Counted from the first letter of the stretch, positions 1 to 8,587 are shown. The stretch is DNA of 64,000 bases from Athalassotoga saccharophila (GCF_009936215.1 NZ_AP019551.1:1140708-1204707), one strand, 5' to 3'. Made by a program: numbers and translations. The notes: a model not told the origin generated them from the sequence alone.

Positions 1-201
1 GACAGGCGCATAAACATCGCTTGCGGATTTAACTGATTCAACTGAGCAAAAGACCTCTCCCGCTTTGACGGTTTTTCCGACTTCGGGCAGATTTACGTAA
101 ACAACATCTCCAAGTTGTTCTTGAGCGTGGTTTGATATTCCAACCGTCGCGATCTTTCCATCTAATTCTGCCCATTCATGTGTTTTCAAATATTTTTTCA
201 T
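1..201 (-). CDS. gcvH: Glycine cleavage system H protein, N-terminal part
   Basis: Lipoyl carrier protein that shuttles the aminomethyl group between the P, T and L proteins of the glycine cleavage system. The 67 visible codons start at an ATG with a perfect AGGAGG 9 nt upstream and read [20 protein letters not shown], then the lipoylation segment [13 protein letters not shown] with the modified lysine. The gene runs off the left window edge, so its C-terminus is not seen. It lies 16 nt downstream of gcvT in the same direction. The P-protein genes are probably further left, outside the window. Confidence 0.93.
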   Translation of the reverse strand, partial: MKKYLKTHEWAELDGKIATVGISNHAQEQLGDVVYVNLPEVGKTVKAGEVFCSVESVKSASDVYAPV

Positions 202-217
202 TCCAACTACCTCCTGA

Positions 218-1315
218 TCATTTTGATTTAACGCTTCCTCTATAGAAAGGTGTCTTGACAACAGTTGCCTTCACCTTTTTACCGTGTACATCAACAAGGA
301 CTTCCGTACCTATTTTGGAATATTCATTTTCAACGTATCCCAAAGCGAGAGATCTGTTCAAGGTTGGAGATTTGGTTCCGCTCGTTATATGACCTATCTT
401 TTTTTCTCCATCGAAGATTTCGTAGCCATGACGCGCTATTCCCCCGTCTATCTCAAATCCTCTCAACCTTTTTGAGACCCCATTTTCTTTTTGTTTTAAA
501 AGTACCTCTTTGCCATTGAAGACGGGTTTTGTAAAATCAACGGTCCATCCAAGACCGGCTTCGAGAGGCGTTGTAGTATCGTCTATATCATTGCCATAAA
601 GCATGTATGTTGCCTCAAATCTAAGTGTGTCTCTTGATCCGAGACCGCAGGGCTTTACCTCTTTTCCGCCTATCTCGATCAATTTTCTCCACAAGGCCAC
701 CGCGGCGTCAGGTTGAAAATACATCTCAAACCCATCTTCGCCGGTATAACCCGTTCTTGAAACTATGCAGTTTATCCCATTTATCTGTCCAAGAGTGAAG
801 GTGTAAAATGAAATTTTAGAAAGGTCTACCCCGGAAATCTTTTTTAGAATCTGCTCGGCCTTTGGCCCCTGAAACGCTATCTGGGCATAATCACTTGAGA
901 GATTTTTTACATTGACATTGTAGTTATCTTTTTGGGAAAGAATCCACTCGTAATCTTTGTCTGTATTTGACGCATTAACCACAAGAAGTATTTTGCTTTC
1001 TGAAAATCTATAAGCGAGCAGATCATCGACTATTGTGGCATTCTCGTAGCACATCGGACTATAACATATCTCTCCATTTTTGAGTTTTGAGACGGAATTC
1101 GTTATTATCTTATCGACAAAGCGCAGTGCATCGTGTCCTTCGACAAGGATCTCGCCCATGTGGGAGACATCGAAAATTCCGGCCGATTCCCTGACAGTCT
1201 TGTGCTCTTCGATTATGGAAGTGTACTGAAGAGGCATCTCCCAGCCTCCGAATTCGACCATCTTTGCCCCTAACCTTTTATGTTCGGCCCATAAAGGCGT
1301 TTTTTTCAATTCCAT
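218..1315 (-). CDS. gcvT: Aminomethyltransferase, glycine cleavage T protein
   Basis: Tetrahydrofolate-dependent T protein, which releases ammonia from the aminomethyl-lipoyl H protein and forms methylene-tetrahydrofolate. At 365 residues it has normal length for the family. It opens with [27 protein letters not shown] and carries the folate-binding segments FDVSHMGE and [11 protein letters not shown], and ends with the usual barrel domain (residues about 285-360). The ATG is preceded by a GGAGG-type site. It is the third gene of a tdh-kbl-gcvT-gcvH run, so glycine made from threonine can be oxidised directly to C1 units, CO2 and ammonia. Confidence 0.95.
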   Translation of the reverse strand: MELKKTPLWAEHKRLGAKMVEFGGWEMPLQYTSIIEEHKTVRESAGIFDVSHMGEILVEGHDALRFVDKIITNSVSKLKNGEICYSPMCYENATIVDDLLAYRFSESKILLVVNASNTDKDYEWILSQKDNYNVNVKNLSSDYAQIAFQGPKAEQILKKISGVDLSKISFYTFTLGQINGINCIVSRTGYTGEDGFEMYFQPDAAVALWRKLIEIGGKEVKPCGLGSRDTLRFEATYMLYGNDIDDTTTPLEAGLGWTVDFTKPVFNGKEVLLKQKENGVSKRLRGFEIDGGIARHGYEIFDGEKKIGHITSGTKSPTLNRSLALGYVENEYSKIGTEVLVDVHGKKVKATVVKTPFYRGSVKSK

Positions 1316-1333
1316 GATCTTTTCCTCCCCTTT

Positions 1334-2509
1334 TTATTTTATGACTCCGAGTTTTTTACCTATCTTTGCGAATTTTTCAAGGGCAAAGTCGAGAGAGTTA
1401 CGCGTGTGAACTGCGCTTATCATTACACGTATCCTCGCCTTGCCTTTTGGCACCGTCGGATATCCTATAGACTGGGCAAAGACGCCTTCTTCGAATAACA
1501 TCTTGCTAAAATTGGAAGATACCTGAGCATCGTAAAGCATAACTGGCGTTATAGGCGTCTGACTGTGGCCTATGTCAAATCCCATAGATTTCATCTGATC
1601 TTTGAAGTAATTGGCATTATCCCATAATCTTTTCACAAGTTCATCACTTTGATCGAGTATCTTTACGGCCGCAAGAATTGCCCCAACATCTGGCGGAGTG
1701 GGAGCGCTCGAGAATAAAAATGGCCTCGCCTTTTGCTTGAGATAATCGATGAGTACTTTGTTCCCCGCGACGTATCCACCTATAACTCCGAAGGCCTTTG
1801 ACATCGTCCCTATGTCTATATCAACCTGTCCTTCAAGTTTAAAGTGGGCCACTATACCTTTTCCAGAAGGGCCGAGAACTCCTTCACCGTGCGCGTCGTC
1901 GACCATCACGAGGGCATTGTACTTCTTCCCAAGTTCGACGATTCCTTTAAGTGGCGCAATGTCTCCATCCATACTGAAGACTCCATCGGTAACTATTAAT
2001 TTTCTGCGCGCATCGTTGGACTTTAACTTATCTTCCAGATCGTTTAGATCAAGGTGATTCCATCTTATTATCTTGGCCCCGGAAAGTCTGCACCCGTCTA
2101 TTATAGAGGCATGGTTCAACTCATCGCTGAAGATTAGATCTTCTTTGGAGACCAGTGGAGGAATTACTGCCTGATTGGCGTTAAAGCCAGATTGCACTAA
2201 CATTGCGGCCTCGGCACCTTTAAATTTTGCGAGGGCTTTCTCGGCTTCTTCATGAATCGAGAGCGTCCCTGCGATCGTTCTCACAGCGCCCGGGCCTACC
2301 CCCCATTTTTCTATTGCCTCTATCGCGGCCTTTTTTAGTCTTTCATCGTTGGCAAATCCGAGATAATTGTTGGAGCAAAGATTCAAAACCTTTTTACCGG
2401 ATATATTTAGCCATTCGCCTTGAGGAGTCTCTATGGTCTTTATGTTGTTGTAAAGGCCTGACTTTTTAAGTTCTTCAAGTTCGTCTGAAAGTTCCTTCCA
2501 GTTAAACAT
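1334..2509 (-). CDS. kbl: Glycine C-acetyltransferase (2-amino-3-ketobutyrate CoA ligase)
   Basis: PLP enzyme of the alpha-oxoamine synthase family that cleaves 2-amino-3-ketobutyrate with CoA into glycine and acetyl-CoA. It has 391 residues, typical for the family, with [11 protein letters not shown] near the N-terminus, [25 protein letters not shown] (PLP-binding aspartate and histidine) and the PLP lysine in [15 protein letters not shown]. Related enzymes such as BioF or HemA share this fold. The adjacent threonine dehydrogenase is what decides for Kbl. The ATG follows GGAGGTGG. It lies 12 nt downstream of tdh. Confidence 0.94.
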   Translation of the reverse strand: MFNWKELSDELEELKKSGLYNNIKTIETPQGEWLNISGKKVLNLCSNNYLGFANDERLKKAAIEAIEKWGVGPGAVRTIAGTLSIHEEAEKALAKFKGAEAAMLVQSGFNANQAVIPPLVSKEDLIFSDELNHASIIDGCRLSGAKIIRWNHLDLNDLEDKLKSNDARRKLIVTDGVFSMDGDIAPLKGIVELGKKYNALVMVDDAHGEGVLGPSGKGIVAHFKLEGQVDIDIGTMSKAFGVIGGYVAGNKVLIDYLKQKARPFLFSSAPTPPDVGAILAAVKILDQSDELVKRLWDNANYFKDQMKSMGFDIGHSQTPITPVMLYDAQVSSNFSKMLFEEGVFAQSIGYPTVPKGKARIRVMISAVHTRNSLDFALEKFAKIGKKLGVIK

Positions 2510-2521
2510 AAATCCACCTCC

Positions 2522-3577
2522 TCACAGTTTCAAAACGACCTTACCACATTTGCCCTCTTCCATCAACTTAAAGCCTTTTTCGTAATCATCGAAGTCAAGG
2601 ACATGCGTAATTATCTTTGAAAGATCTAACTTTTTATTTTTAAGAAGTTCCGCTCCCTTGTACCACGTTTCAAACATCTTTCTTCCCGTTATTCCGTAAA
2701 CTCTTATGGCTTTGAAGATCACGAGATCGTTTAAATTTATCTGAACATCTTTATCGTAAACGCCCAGCAATGAGGCTCTTCCCGCATTCGTCAAAGAGGC
2801 TAAACCATCATGAAGCGCCTGCGGATTGCCACTCATTTCTATAAGCACATCCGCGCCATCTCCGTCTGTCTCTTTTTTCACGATATCCACCAAAGATTGA
2901 TTCTTAGGATTCACAACTACATCTGCACCTATTTCTTTTGCAAGATTCCTTCTGTATTCGTTAACCTCGCTTACGATTATCTTGGCCGCTCCGGCCGTCT
3001 TTAAAACGCCTATCGCAAGCAAACCTATGGGACCCGCTCCCGTAACGAGTACATTCTTTCCCGTAACGTCCTCTGTGAAGATCGTGTGGATCGCGTTGCC
3101 CAGCGGCTCCTGAACAGAGGCCCATATCGAGGGAATAGATGGATCGTTTTTCCAGAGCACGATCTCGGGTACCTTGACATATTCGGCAAAAGCGCCATTC
3201 ATATCAACACCGAGAATTTTAAGGTTCTGGCATACATGCATATTTCCAGTCCTGCATTGTTTGCAATGACCGCAGGGAATGTGCGTCTCGGAAGAGACGA
3301 AATCTCCGATTTTCACAAGAGAAACTTCAGATCCTACCGCAACAACCTCACCGGCGAATTCATGTCCGAGAACCTGTGGCACATTTATGTGTTCCTTCGC
3401 CCATTCATTCCACAGCCAGATGTGCAAATCAGTTCCGCATATCGACACAGCCTTTACTTTAACTAAAACCTCGTGCGCTTCGAGATCTTTGGGCACATCA
3501 ACGGTCATCATCTTTGCGCCGTAATGAGGCCCATCTTTAACTATTGCCTTCATTTTTGCAGGCAATTTTTCCATCAC
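2522..3577 (-). CDS. tdh: L-threonine 3-dehydrogenase
   Basis: Zinc-dependent medium-chain dehydrogenase oxidising L-threonine to 2-amino-3-ketobutyrate with NAD+. The 351 residues include the catalytic zinc site around ICGTDLHIW and GHEFAGEV, the four-cysteine structural zinc loop CGHCKQCRTGNMHVC, and the Rossmann motif GAGPIGLLAIG. The N-terminal GTG-ATG pair leaves a one-codon doubt about the start; the ATG at 3574 is equally good. It is the first gene of the threonine-to-glycine-to-C1 operon and is transcribed away from the DUF1659 cassette. Confidence 0.94.
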   Translation of the reverse strand: MMEKLPAKMKAIVKDGPHYGAKMMTVDVPKDLEAHEVLVKVKAVSICGTDLHIWLWNEWAKEHINVPQVLGHEFAGEVVAVGSEVSLVKIGDFVSSETHIPCGHCKQCRTGNMHVCQNLKILGVDMNGAFAEYVKVPEIVLWKNDPSIPSIWASVQEPLGNAIHTIFTEDVTGKNVLVTGAGPIGLLAIGVLKTAGAAKIIVSEVNEYRRNLAKEIGADVVVNPKNQSLVDIVKKETDGDGADVLIEMSGNPQALHDGLASLTNAGRASLLGVYDKDVQINLNDLVIFKAIRVYGITGRKMFETWYKGAELLKNKKLDLSKIITHVLDFDDYEKGFKLMEEGKCGKVVLKL

Positions 3578-3726
3578 CGTCTGTCATCTCCTCCAAATCA
3601 CTTTCTAATTCAGTGTACAAAGAAATTTTACCACTAAAGTTGAATTAAAATTAGTGATCAAAAATATACTATTTTTTTGTACAATAAAATTGAAGCGCGC
3701 TTCAAAAACAAAATGGGGGTGGTAAA
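3578..3726. promoter_or_regulatory. Divergent control region between tdh and the DUF1659 cassette
   Basis: The 149 bp between the two divergent start codons are AT-rich. On the plus strand a TTGAAT (3640-3645) and TATACT (3665-3670) 19 bp apart are a possible promoter for the cassette, and GGGGGTGG (3715-3722) is its ribosome site. An inverted pair of the 13-mer TGTACAAANAAAT lies at 3614-3626 (plus) and 3671-3683 (minus), with only the N position differing, which could be a shared operator. Confidence 0.4.
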
Positions 3727-3972
3727 GTGGCGGCAGGAACAAGACCTGTAAGTACGGTTTCAAAGGCACTTTCTTTGACGATTTCTCTCGACACAGGCAA
3801 TTTAAGACCAAATGGAAATCCCATCGTAAGCCGTGTAAGAATTAACGGCGTAAGGGAAGACGCAACATTTGAAGATCTTTACGATCTTGCGTACCTTTAT
3901 TCCAGCCTCGTCTCAAAACAAATAGCGGACATAACGGTAAATGAGAACTCGGCTTTAGGGCCGATAGACTGA
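3727..3972 (+). CDS. DUF1659 family protein
   Basis: An 81-residue protein starting at GTG behind GGGGGTGG. Its sequence (SKALSLTISLDTGNLRPNGN, then ASFEDLY-like ATFEDLYDLAYLYSSLVSKQI) matches what I know of DUF1659, a small family of unknown function found mostly in Firmicutes. There is no signal peptide and no membrane segment. It is the first gene of a four-gene plus-strand cassette and lies 11 nt before a DUF2922 gene, its usual neighbour. The role is unknown; family assignment is from memory, not from a search. Confidence 0.75.
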   Translation: MAAGTRPVSTVSKALSLTISLDTGNLRPNGNPIVSRVRINGVREDATFEDLYDLAYLYSSLVSKQIADITVNENSALGPID

Positions 3973-3983
3973 GGTGAAAGAAA

Positions 3984-4211
3984 ATGAGATATCTGAATAT
4001 GAGATGGATAAGTTCGTCAGATGGATCGACAAAAGCACTTAGAATAAACAACGTAAAAGAGAACATTACCCAAGATGAGATAATGGCCTTCATGGAAAAG
4101 GTGGCGACACTTCAACTTTTGAAGACTTCCAAAGGTTCTCCGGTCGATACGATCGATTCCGCAACGGTTGTGAATACCGATTCTACCCAGATATTCAACT
4201 TTGTCCAATGA
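3984..4211 (+). CDS. DUF2922 family protein
   Basis: A 75-residue protein beginning MRYLNMRWISSSDGSTKALR, with the central AMF-like stretch ITQDEIMAFMEKVATLQLL and an acidic, polar C-terminus. Length and pattern fit DUF2922, which is usually found beside DUF1659. The ATG is preceded by GAGGTGA. It appears soluble and cytoplasmic. A perfect GC-rich hairpin follows four bases after its stop codon, separating it from the next two genes of the cassette. Function unknown. Confidence 0.72.
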   Translation: MRYLNMRWISSSDGSTKALRINNVKENITQDEIMAFMEKVATLQLLKTSKGSPVDTIDSATVVNTDSTQIFNFVQ

Positions 4212-4214
4212 ATT

Positions 4215-4234
4215 AAGGGGGCACATGCCCCCTT
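4215..4234 (+). terminator. GC-rich hairpin inside the DUF1659 cassette
   Basis: A perfect 9-bp stem with a 2-base loop (AAGGGGGCA, CA, TGCCCCCTT) sits just after the DUF2922 stop. The stem is strong but the run of T after it is short (TTTCTG), so it may be a partial terminator or a processing and stability element that makes the first two genes more abundant than the last two. Confidence 0.55.
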
Positions 4235-4251
4235 TCTGAGAAGGTGATTCT

Positions 4252-4497
4252 GTGGAACTTCTAAAGATACTTTTGAATATAAAGAATTTCATAGAAATTG
4301 CAGTCATAATCGTGGAACATCCCGGAGATGGACCTGCAAAAAAGGAAAGGGCAATAAAGATCGTAAAAGAACTAATGAAGATAAATGACATACACCTGCC
4401 GGTACCGGACCAGATACTGGAGATGATTTTGGGATTTGCAATTGACGATTTTGTCGGATGGGCAAATGAGAAACTATGGGGAAATCAAAATGGTTGA
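4252..4497 (+). CDS. Small hydrophobic helical protein in the DUF1659 cassette
   Basis: An 81-residue protein starting at GTG behind AAGGTGA. The N-terminal third (LLKILLNIKNFIEIAVIIVEH) is hydrophobic enough for one membrane segment, followed by a charged stretch GPAKKERAIKIVKELMKIND and an amphipathic C-terminus. The layout resembles small phage-holin-like proteins, and the place in the cassette is that of YvrJ-type membrane peptides in Firmicutes, but I cannot assign a family. It overlaps the start of the sigma-like gene by 8 nt, so the two are probably translated together. Confidence 0.6.
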   Translation: MELLKILLNIKNFIEIAVIIVEHPGDGPAKKERAIKIVKELMKINDIHLPVPDQILEMILGFAIDDFVGWANEKLWGNQNG

Positions 4498-4927
4498 GAT
4501 GGAAAAAACGGTTAGAGCGATCGTCAAAAAATACGCACATTCGGTAAAGAGAGACGAATTTGAAGATCTGTGTCAGACCGTATGGTATCTTGTACTTCTT
4601 TCGGAAAAAACTTACGATAAACAAAAAGGAATGTCGCCACAATCTTACGCTTATTACTTTGCGGATATGAAATTGAGAGATCACTTCGACAGACAGATAA
4701 AGTTGCCCGGCACAGATGGAGAATTCTCGCTTTTAAGAATGAAAGCGATAAGTTTCGAAGACACAGACCAACTTCCAGACACAATTGAATTCACAATCGA
4801 AGATGAGATACCTTCGGCAATAAAGTTAAAATCAGAAGGATACACTCTCGAAGAAATATCTAAAATCCTTAAAGCATCTATGAGAAAAATAAGAAGAACG
4901 ATAAAAGAATACCAAAGATCAATCTAA
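4490..4927 (+). CDS. Small sigma-70-like transcription factor
   Basis: A 145-residue protein. Residues 10-60 (RDEFEDLCQTVWYLVLLSEK, then KGMSPQSYAYYFADMKLRDH) resemble sigma region 2, including the DFDDL/Q-like core-binding helix and the tyrosine-rich promoter-melting helix. The last 35 residues (EGYTLEEISKILKASMRKIR) form a helix-turn-helix of the region 4 kind. The linker is short and acidic, as in ECF or phage-type sigma factors. The start was chosen at 4490, 8 nt after GGGG; an upstream ATG at 4436 lies inside the preceding gene and a later one at 4499 is possible. It ends in a strong terminator. It may direct expression of its own cassette. Confidence 0.68.
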   Translation: MVEMEKTVRAIVKKYAHSVKRDEFEDLCQTVWYLVLLSEKTYDKQKGMSPQSYAYYFADMKLRDHFDRQIKLPGTDGEFSLLRMKAISFEDTDQLPDTIEFTIEDEIPSAIKLKSEGYTLEEISKILKASMRKIRRTIKEYQRSI

Positions 4928-4954
4928 AAGGCAGGCTCTCGCCTGCCTTTTTTA
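4926..4954 (+). terminator. Intrinsic terminator after the sigma-like gene
   Basis: An 11-bp stem (AAAAGGCAGGC / GCCTGCCTTTT) with a TCTC loop and a T-rich tail TTTTTTATTTT. It begins inside the stop codon of the sigma-like gene. The opposite strand has a weaker T run and may also end transcription of the convergent ferredoxin gene. Confidence 0.9.
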
Positions 4955-4956
4955 TT

Positions 4957-5163
<207 letters not shown>

Positions 5164-5180
5164 TCAATTATAGCATTTTT

Positions 5181-6344
5181 TTATTCTTGAGCCAAATGGG
5201 CACTTGGCGCGCTTTCTGCCGCTACTTCATCCAAGAAGATGGCATAAGGCCCTTCTATTCCATTGAAGTGCGTCTTGTAATCGAGAGTATATGCTCCGGC
5301 GTTCAGGAAATAGACGATATCTCCCATCGTTATATCTTCCGGCAGTTCAACCTCATCGTAGACGACGTCTATGCTATCACACGTAGGACCCGCAAGTGTG
5401 AAGGTCTTTTTCGGATGATCATCCTTTCCATCTACGACTATTCTGTATCTAAGGTTTTCTATAGTTTCCATTAAACCATGGTAAACGCCAGCATCGATGT
5501 AGACCCATTCTTTCTTTTCCTTCGATGATCTCAAAAGGACTCTCGATACGAGTATTCCGGCATTTCCAACCATCGAACGGCCCGGCTCTATGAATAGTAC
5601 TGGCCTTTCCATGAAGTTGAAGTATTCATCAACGCTTTCATTTATTACATCGGCAATCTCTGAGACAGTCGGGATATCCCTTACGTACTTGACTGGAATT
5701 CCTCCTCCGAGATTTATCGTCGTCATCTTTATGCCCTCGAGTTTTGCAAACCAGAAAATGTCCGCAACCTGCATTAAGGCATCTTTCCAACTGTACTTAT
5801 CGTAACACTGAGATCCAACGTGGAAAGAAACGCCTATCGGGGCAAGGCCGAGGTCTCTTGCGTAAATGACGAGTTTCTTGACATGATCTATGTTTGTTCC
5901 GAATTTCCTCGACAAAGGCCAGTCGCTATCAGATCCGTTCATCGCGAGTCTCAAATACACTTGAGCACCGGGAGCATTTCTTGCTATCTTCTCGAGTTCC
6001 ATCTCGGCATCTGCCGCAAAGTAATTTATGCCTTTGTTGTAAGCAAAACGGATATCTGCTTCTTTCTTTATCGTATTCCCAAAACTTAGCCTCGATCCGG
6101 GAATTCCCATGCTAAGAAGCAACTCTATCTCTCCACGGGATGCAACATCAAAAGAAGATCCCAGATCGTAGAGTCTTTTTATTATCTTTGGATGAGAATT
6201 CGCCTTCACAGCGTAAAAGACTCTTACACCGTTTATGTTGTTTATAAGTTGGTTGTAATTGTCCTCGATTATATCGAGGTCCATCACCACAAAAGGACTT
6301 TCATTTGAACGTGCTATTTCTCGCACACGCTCCGAAATGTCCAT
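5181..6344 (-). CDS. Ornithine/lysine decarboxylase, group IV PLP enzyme
   Basis: Fold-type III PLP decarboxylase of 387 residues that makes putrescine or cadaverine. The PLP lysine is K47 in FYAVKANSHP, the re-face loop is HVGSQ, the glycine-rich phosphate-binding loop is NLGGGIPVKY, EPGRS binds phosphate, and the active-site cysteine and aspartate lie in GPTCDSIDVV. This is the ornithine-decarboxylase-like branch rather than LysA; Thermotoga has a bifunctional ornithine/lysine enzyme of this size. The ATG is preceded by GAGGTGGGG. It stands alone between ferredoxin and a non-coding stretch with a dispersed repeat. Confidence 0.88.
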   Translation of the reverse strand: MDISERVREIARSNESPFVVMDLDIIEDNYNQLINNINGVRVFYAVKANSHPKIIKRLYDLGSSFDVASRGEIELLLSMGIPGSRLSFGNTIKKEADIRFAYNKGINYFAADAEMELEKIARNAPGAQVYLRLAMNGSDSDWPLSRKFGTNIDHVKKLVIYARDLGLAPIGVSFHVGSQCYDKYSWKDALMQVADIFWFAKLEGIKMTTINLGGGIPVKYVRDIPTVSEIADVINESVDEYFNFMERPVLFIEPGRSMVGNAGILVSRVLLRSSKEKKEWVYIDAGVYHGLMETIENLRYRIVVDGKDDHPKKTFTLAGPTCDSIDVVYDEVELPEDITMGDIVYFLNAGAYTLDYKTHFNGIEGPYAIFLDEVAAESAPSAHLAQE

Positions 6345-6488
6345 ATCACCCCACCTCTTTCATACAAGATTTCGAATAATGATAGAACCAAATATGTTAT
6401 GAATATAAGTACTTGAAGGTTAAGATTTTCTTTTATACGAAGGATTGAATTTCATCTTTTGAACTAAGTTTGATATACTTAGACAAAA

Positions 6489-6612
6489 GGCGTATGGCAA
6501 ATGGCATGTGGCAGATAGAAAATTGAGAATTAAAAATTGATAATCGAAAATTTGCAATTCTCAATTTAGATCTATTTACCCTTCACCTGTCACCAATTGT
6601 GCCATCTTGCCG
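6489..6612 (+). repeat. Copy of a dispersed AT-rich repeat with a GTGGCA-rich head
   Basis: In the 285-bp gap between the decarboxylase and mgsA lies a unit with a head rich in GGC and CGTATGGC words, a central inverted repeat (ATTGAGAATT ... AATTCTCAAT, 10-bp arms) and a tail ending TGCCATCTTGCC. The same architecture recurs near 8.6 kb, three times in tandem at 19.5-19.9 kb and partly at 20.95 kb. The rest of the gap (6345-6488) shows nothing recognisable. Confidence 0.6.
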
Positions 6613-6629
6613 AAGCGAGGAGTGATAAA

Positions 6630-7046
6630 ATGCCGAAACTCAGGGTTGCCCTTGTTGCACACGACAAAAAGAAGATAGACATGGTGATGTTTGTAAGAGA
6701 ACATTTAGACGTGCTTTCAAGGTGTGAATTGTACGCGACAAACACAACCGGAACGGTTTTAGAAGATAAATTGAAAATAAAAATAAATAAACTTCTCTCT
6801 GGTCCTCTCGGAGGGGATCTTCAAATAGGCTCAATGATAGCATCGGGAAAGATAGATTACGTGATCTTTCTAAGAGACCCTCTAACGGCCCAGCCTCATG
6901 AGCCAGACGTCTCTGCACTTTTGAGAGTTTGCGACGTTCACAACATTCCTCTGGCCACAAATTTGGCAAGCGCGACTGCGATAATAGAAAAGATAATAGC
7001 AGATCTTAACGATGAGAATTCCAAGAATAATAGCCCAAAATCTTGA
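6630..7046 (+). CDS. mgsA: Methylglyoxal synthase
   Basis: Converts dihydroxyacetone phosphate to methylglyoxal and phosphate, a bypass of lower glycolysis used when phosphate is short. The 138 residues begin PKLRVALVAHDKKK and carry the catalytic region GPLGGDLQIGSMIASGKID, the phosphate-binding TNTTGT, and FLRDPLTAQPHEPDVSALLR, all diagnostic. The ATG follows GAGGAGTGA; a possible start 11 codons upstream lacks a ribosome site. Its 3' end overlaps the next gene by 35 nt, so the two are co-transcribed. Confidence 0.94.
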   Translation: MPKLRVALVAHDKKKIDMVMFVREHLDVLSRCELYATNTTGTVLEDKLKIKINKLLSGPLGGDLQIGSMIASGKIDYVIFLRDPLTAQPHEPDVSALLRVCDVHNIPLATNLASATAIIEKIIADLNDENSKNNSPKS

Positions 7047-8007
7047 TGACCTTTTCGTCGTTGGAGGAGCCGTCAGAGACTTCCTTTTAGGGATAAATCC
7101 AAAAGAGTACGATCTTATAACGACCACTCCCCTTGACGAGATAAAATTCAGAACCTTTAAGGAATCAAAGACCGGCGAGACCGTCGGAGCCTTTATGAAT
7201 GGTGTCAAATACGATATCTCACATTATAAGTCCCTCGATCTCGACTTAAAAAGAAGGGATTTCACGATAAATTCGATGGCCTTCCCGGTCTCAAAGGATG
7301 GCAAGGTAATCGAAGAAATCGTAGATCTCTGCAACGGATTAAAAGACCTCAAAGATCGTATCCTTAGATCCTTCGATCCCGACACCAACATGAGATCGGA
7401 TCCGGTCAGAATTCTACGCGGATTAAGACTTATTGCGAATTATAATCTTGATGTTGAAAAAAATACATTGATCTCGATGAAGAAATACATGCCGCTTGTG
7501 GAAAATGTTTCGAAAGAGAGGTTATTTCAACCTCTGGATGGCTTTGTCAGGGGAAAGTACTTCGAAAAGTCTATTCCTGTGGCAAAAGATCTAAAAATAG
7601 AGATTCTTGGCATACCGTCTCAAAATTTGGAGATGGCATCAAAGGTCGATCCAAACTGCAGATGGCAGGCAATCTTTGCGGAATCAAATTCTGATGAATT
7701 CGCCATTAAGGTCTTTCCTCCAAAAGAAATTTTAAGATCGATCTTGAGAATGAATGAATTCGTGGATCAAATAAAAAACAAAAGATACGAATGGGCGGTA
7801 AAGATAAAACCTCACGAGGCCGGGTGCCTGTCCCAAATTTTAAATGCGCTTGGAATGGATGATGAAATCGTGCGAAAAAGAATGAGATCAAAATTGGGAA
7901 TATCGGCCGAGGCTCTAAAGTCTCAGGGCATCTCAGGAAGGGAGATAGGAAAAAGACTTGCCGAAGAATGGAAGAAGGTTTTAGAGGCACAACGTAATAT
8001 ATTGTAA
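7012..8007 (+). CDS. CCA-adding / poly(A) polymerase family nucleotidyltransferase
   Basis: Class II tRNA nucleotidyltransferase that builds or repairs the tRNA 3' CCA end. The head domain has GGAVRDFLLG (residues about 18-27), the second-strand acidic pair as EYD in NPKEYDLITT, RRDFTINSMAF, and the nucleotide-selecting RILRGLR. At 331 residues it is short for a bacterial enzyme, so it could be an A-adding or CC-adding member. The first metal ligand is Glu where Asp is usual (EYD for DxD). It starts inside mgsA, 35 nt before the mgsA stop. Many tRNAs here already encode CCA. Confidence 0.85.
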   Translation: MRIPRIIAQNLDDLFVVGGAVRDFLLGINPKEYDLITTTPLDEIKFRTFKESKTGETVGAFMNGVKYDISHYKSLDLDLKRRDFTINSMAFPVSKDGKVIEEIVDLCNGLKDLKDRILRSFDPDTNMRSDPVRILRGLRLIANYNLDVEKNTLISMKKYMPLVENVSKERLFQPLDGFVRGKYFEKSIPVAKDLKIEILGIPSQNLEMASKVDPNCRWQAIFAESNSDEFAIKVFPPKEILRSILRMNEFVDQIKNKRYEWAVKIKPHEAGCLSQILNALGMDDEIVRKRMRSKLGISAEALKSQGISGREIGKRLAEEWKKVLEAQRNIL

Positions 8008-8115
8008 AACATGATTAACAATTCAATATGCATTTGTTTTTCAATAATTTACAAATTGTGTGATAAAATCTTTTCAAAGTGGTTTCAAATTTTGAAAGAA
8101 CAGGAGGGATAACAT

Positions 8116-8580
8116 ATGTTTAAAAAGAGAAGAGAAGGTTTTACGCTTGTAGAACTTTTGATAGTTATGGCCGTTATAGCCGCTTTGATGGGCGCGCTTG
8201 TACCGGTGGCTTTGAGTGCAATAAGACATGCAAATGCAACGAGGGTGGCGGAGAATTTGCAATCACTTGTGACTCAGGTACAACAGTACGCGTATTCTGA
8301 GCATACTCTTCCAAGTATGAGCGCTTTGGCTACAAGTGTATCGGGCGGAAATACAACTGACTATGTAATTTATGGGGGGACATCTCCAAGCGCGATAACC
8401 CATGCAATTACTTCCGGAAGTAGTTCAATAACAGCACCTTTGACATATTTCGCTGTGGTTTATACTGGTGGATCAGTGAGTGCGGCGGATGTTTATAATG
8501 TCTGGAAAGGTGCTACAAGTACAATTAGTGGTATTACTGGCACAGTAATGGCAACTGGAGTTATAAATAAGTACTGGTAA
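8116..8580 (+). CDS. Type IV pilin or pseudopilin
   Basis: A 154-residue secreted pilus subunit. The class III leader MFKKRREG is followed by the N-methylated phenylalanine and the hydrophobic helix FTLVELLIVMAVIAALMGAL, with Glu5 present. The rest is rich in Ser, Thr, Ala and Gly and lacks a paired C-terminal disulphide. The ATG follows CAGGAGGGAT. It stands alone, 25 kb from the pil assembly operon in this window, and is the best candidate there for a major pilin; the prepilin peptidase and the PilB/PilT ATPases are not in the window. Confidence 0.88.
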   Translation: MFKKRREGFTLVELLIVMAVIAALMGALVPVALSAIRHANATRVAENLQSLVTQVQQYAYSEHTLPSMSALATSVSGGNTTDYVIYGGTSPSAITHAITSGSSSITAPLTYFAVVYTGGSVSAADVYNVWKGATSTISGITGTVMATGVINKYW

Positions 8581-8587
8581 TCAATCG

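Noticed and set aside
265-519. Open frames on the plus strand opposite gcvT
   Set aside because: They lie fully inside a well-supported conserved gene on the other strand and have no family features or ribosome sites.
3578-3726. Glycine or threonine riboswitch upstream of the tdh-gcv operon
   Set aside because: The leader is under 100 bases, AT-rich and has no paired GC-rich helices of a glycine aptamer.
3605-3811. 68-codon minus-strand frame across the tdh/DUF1659 promoter region
   Set aside because: It covers a divergent promoter and the start of the DUF1659 gene, has low-complexity content and no ribosome site.
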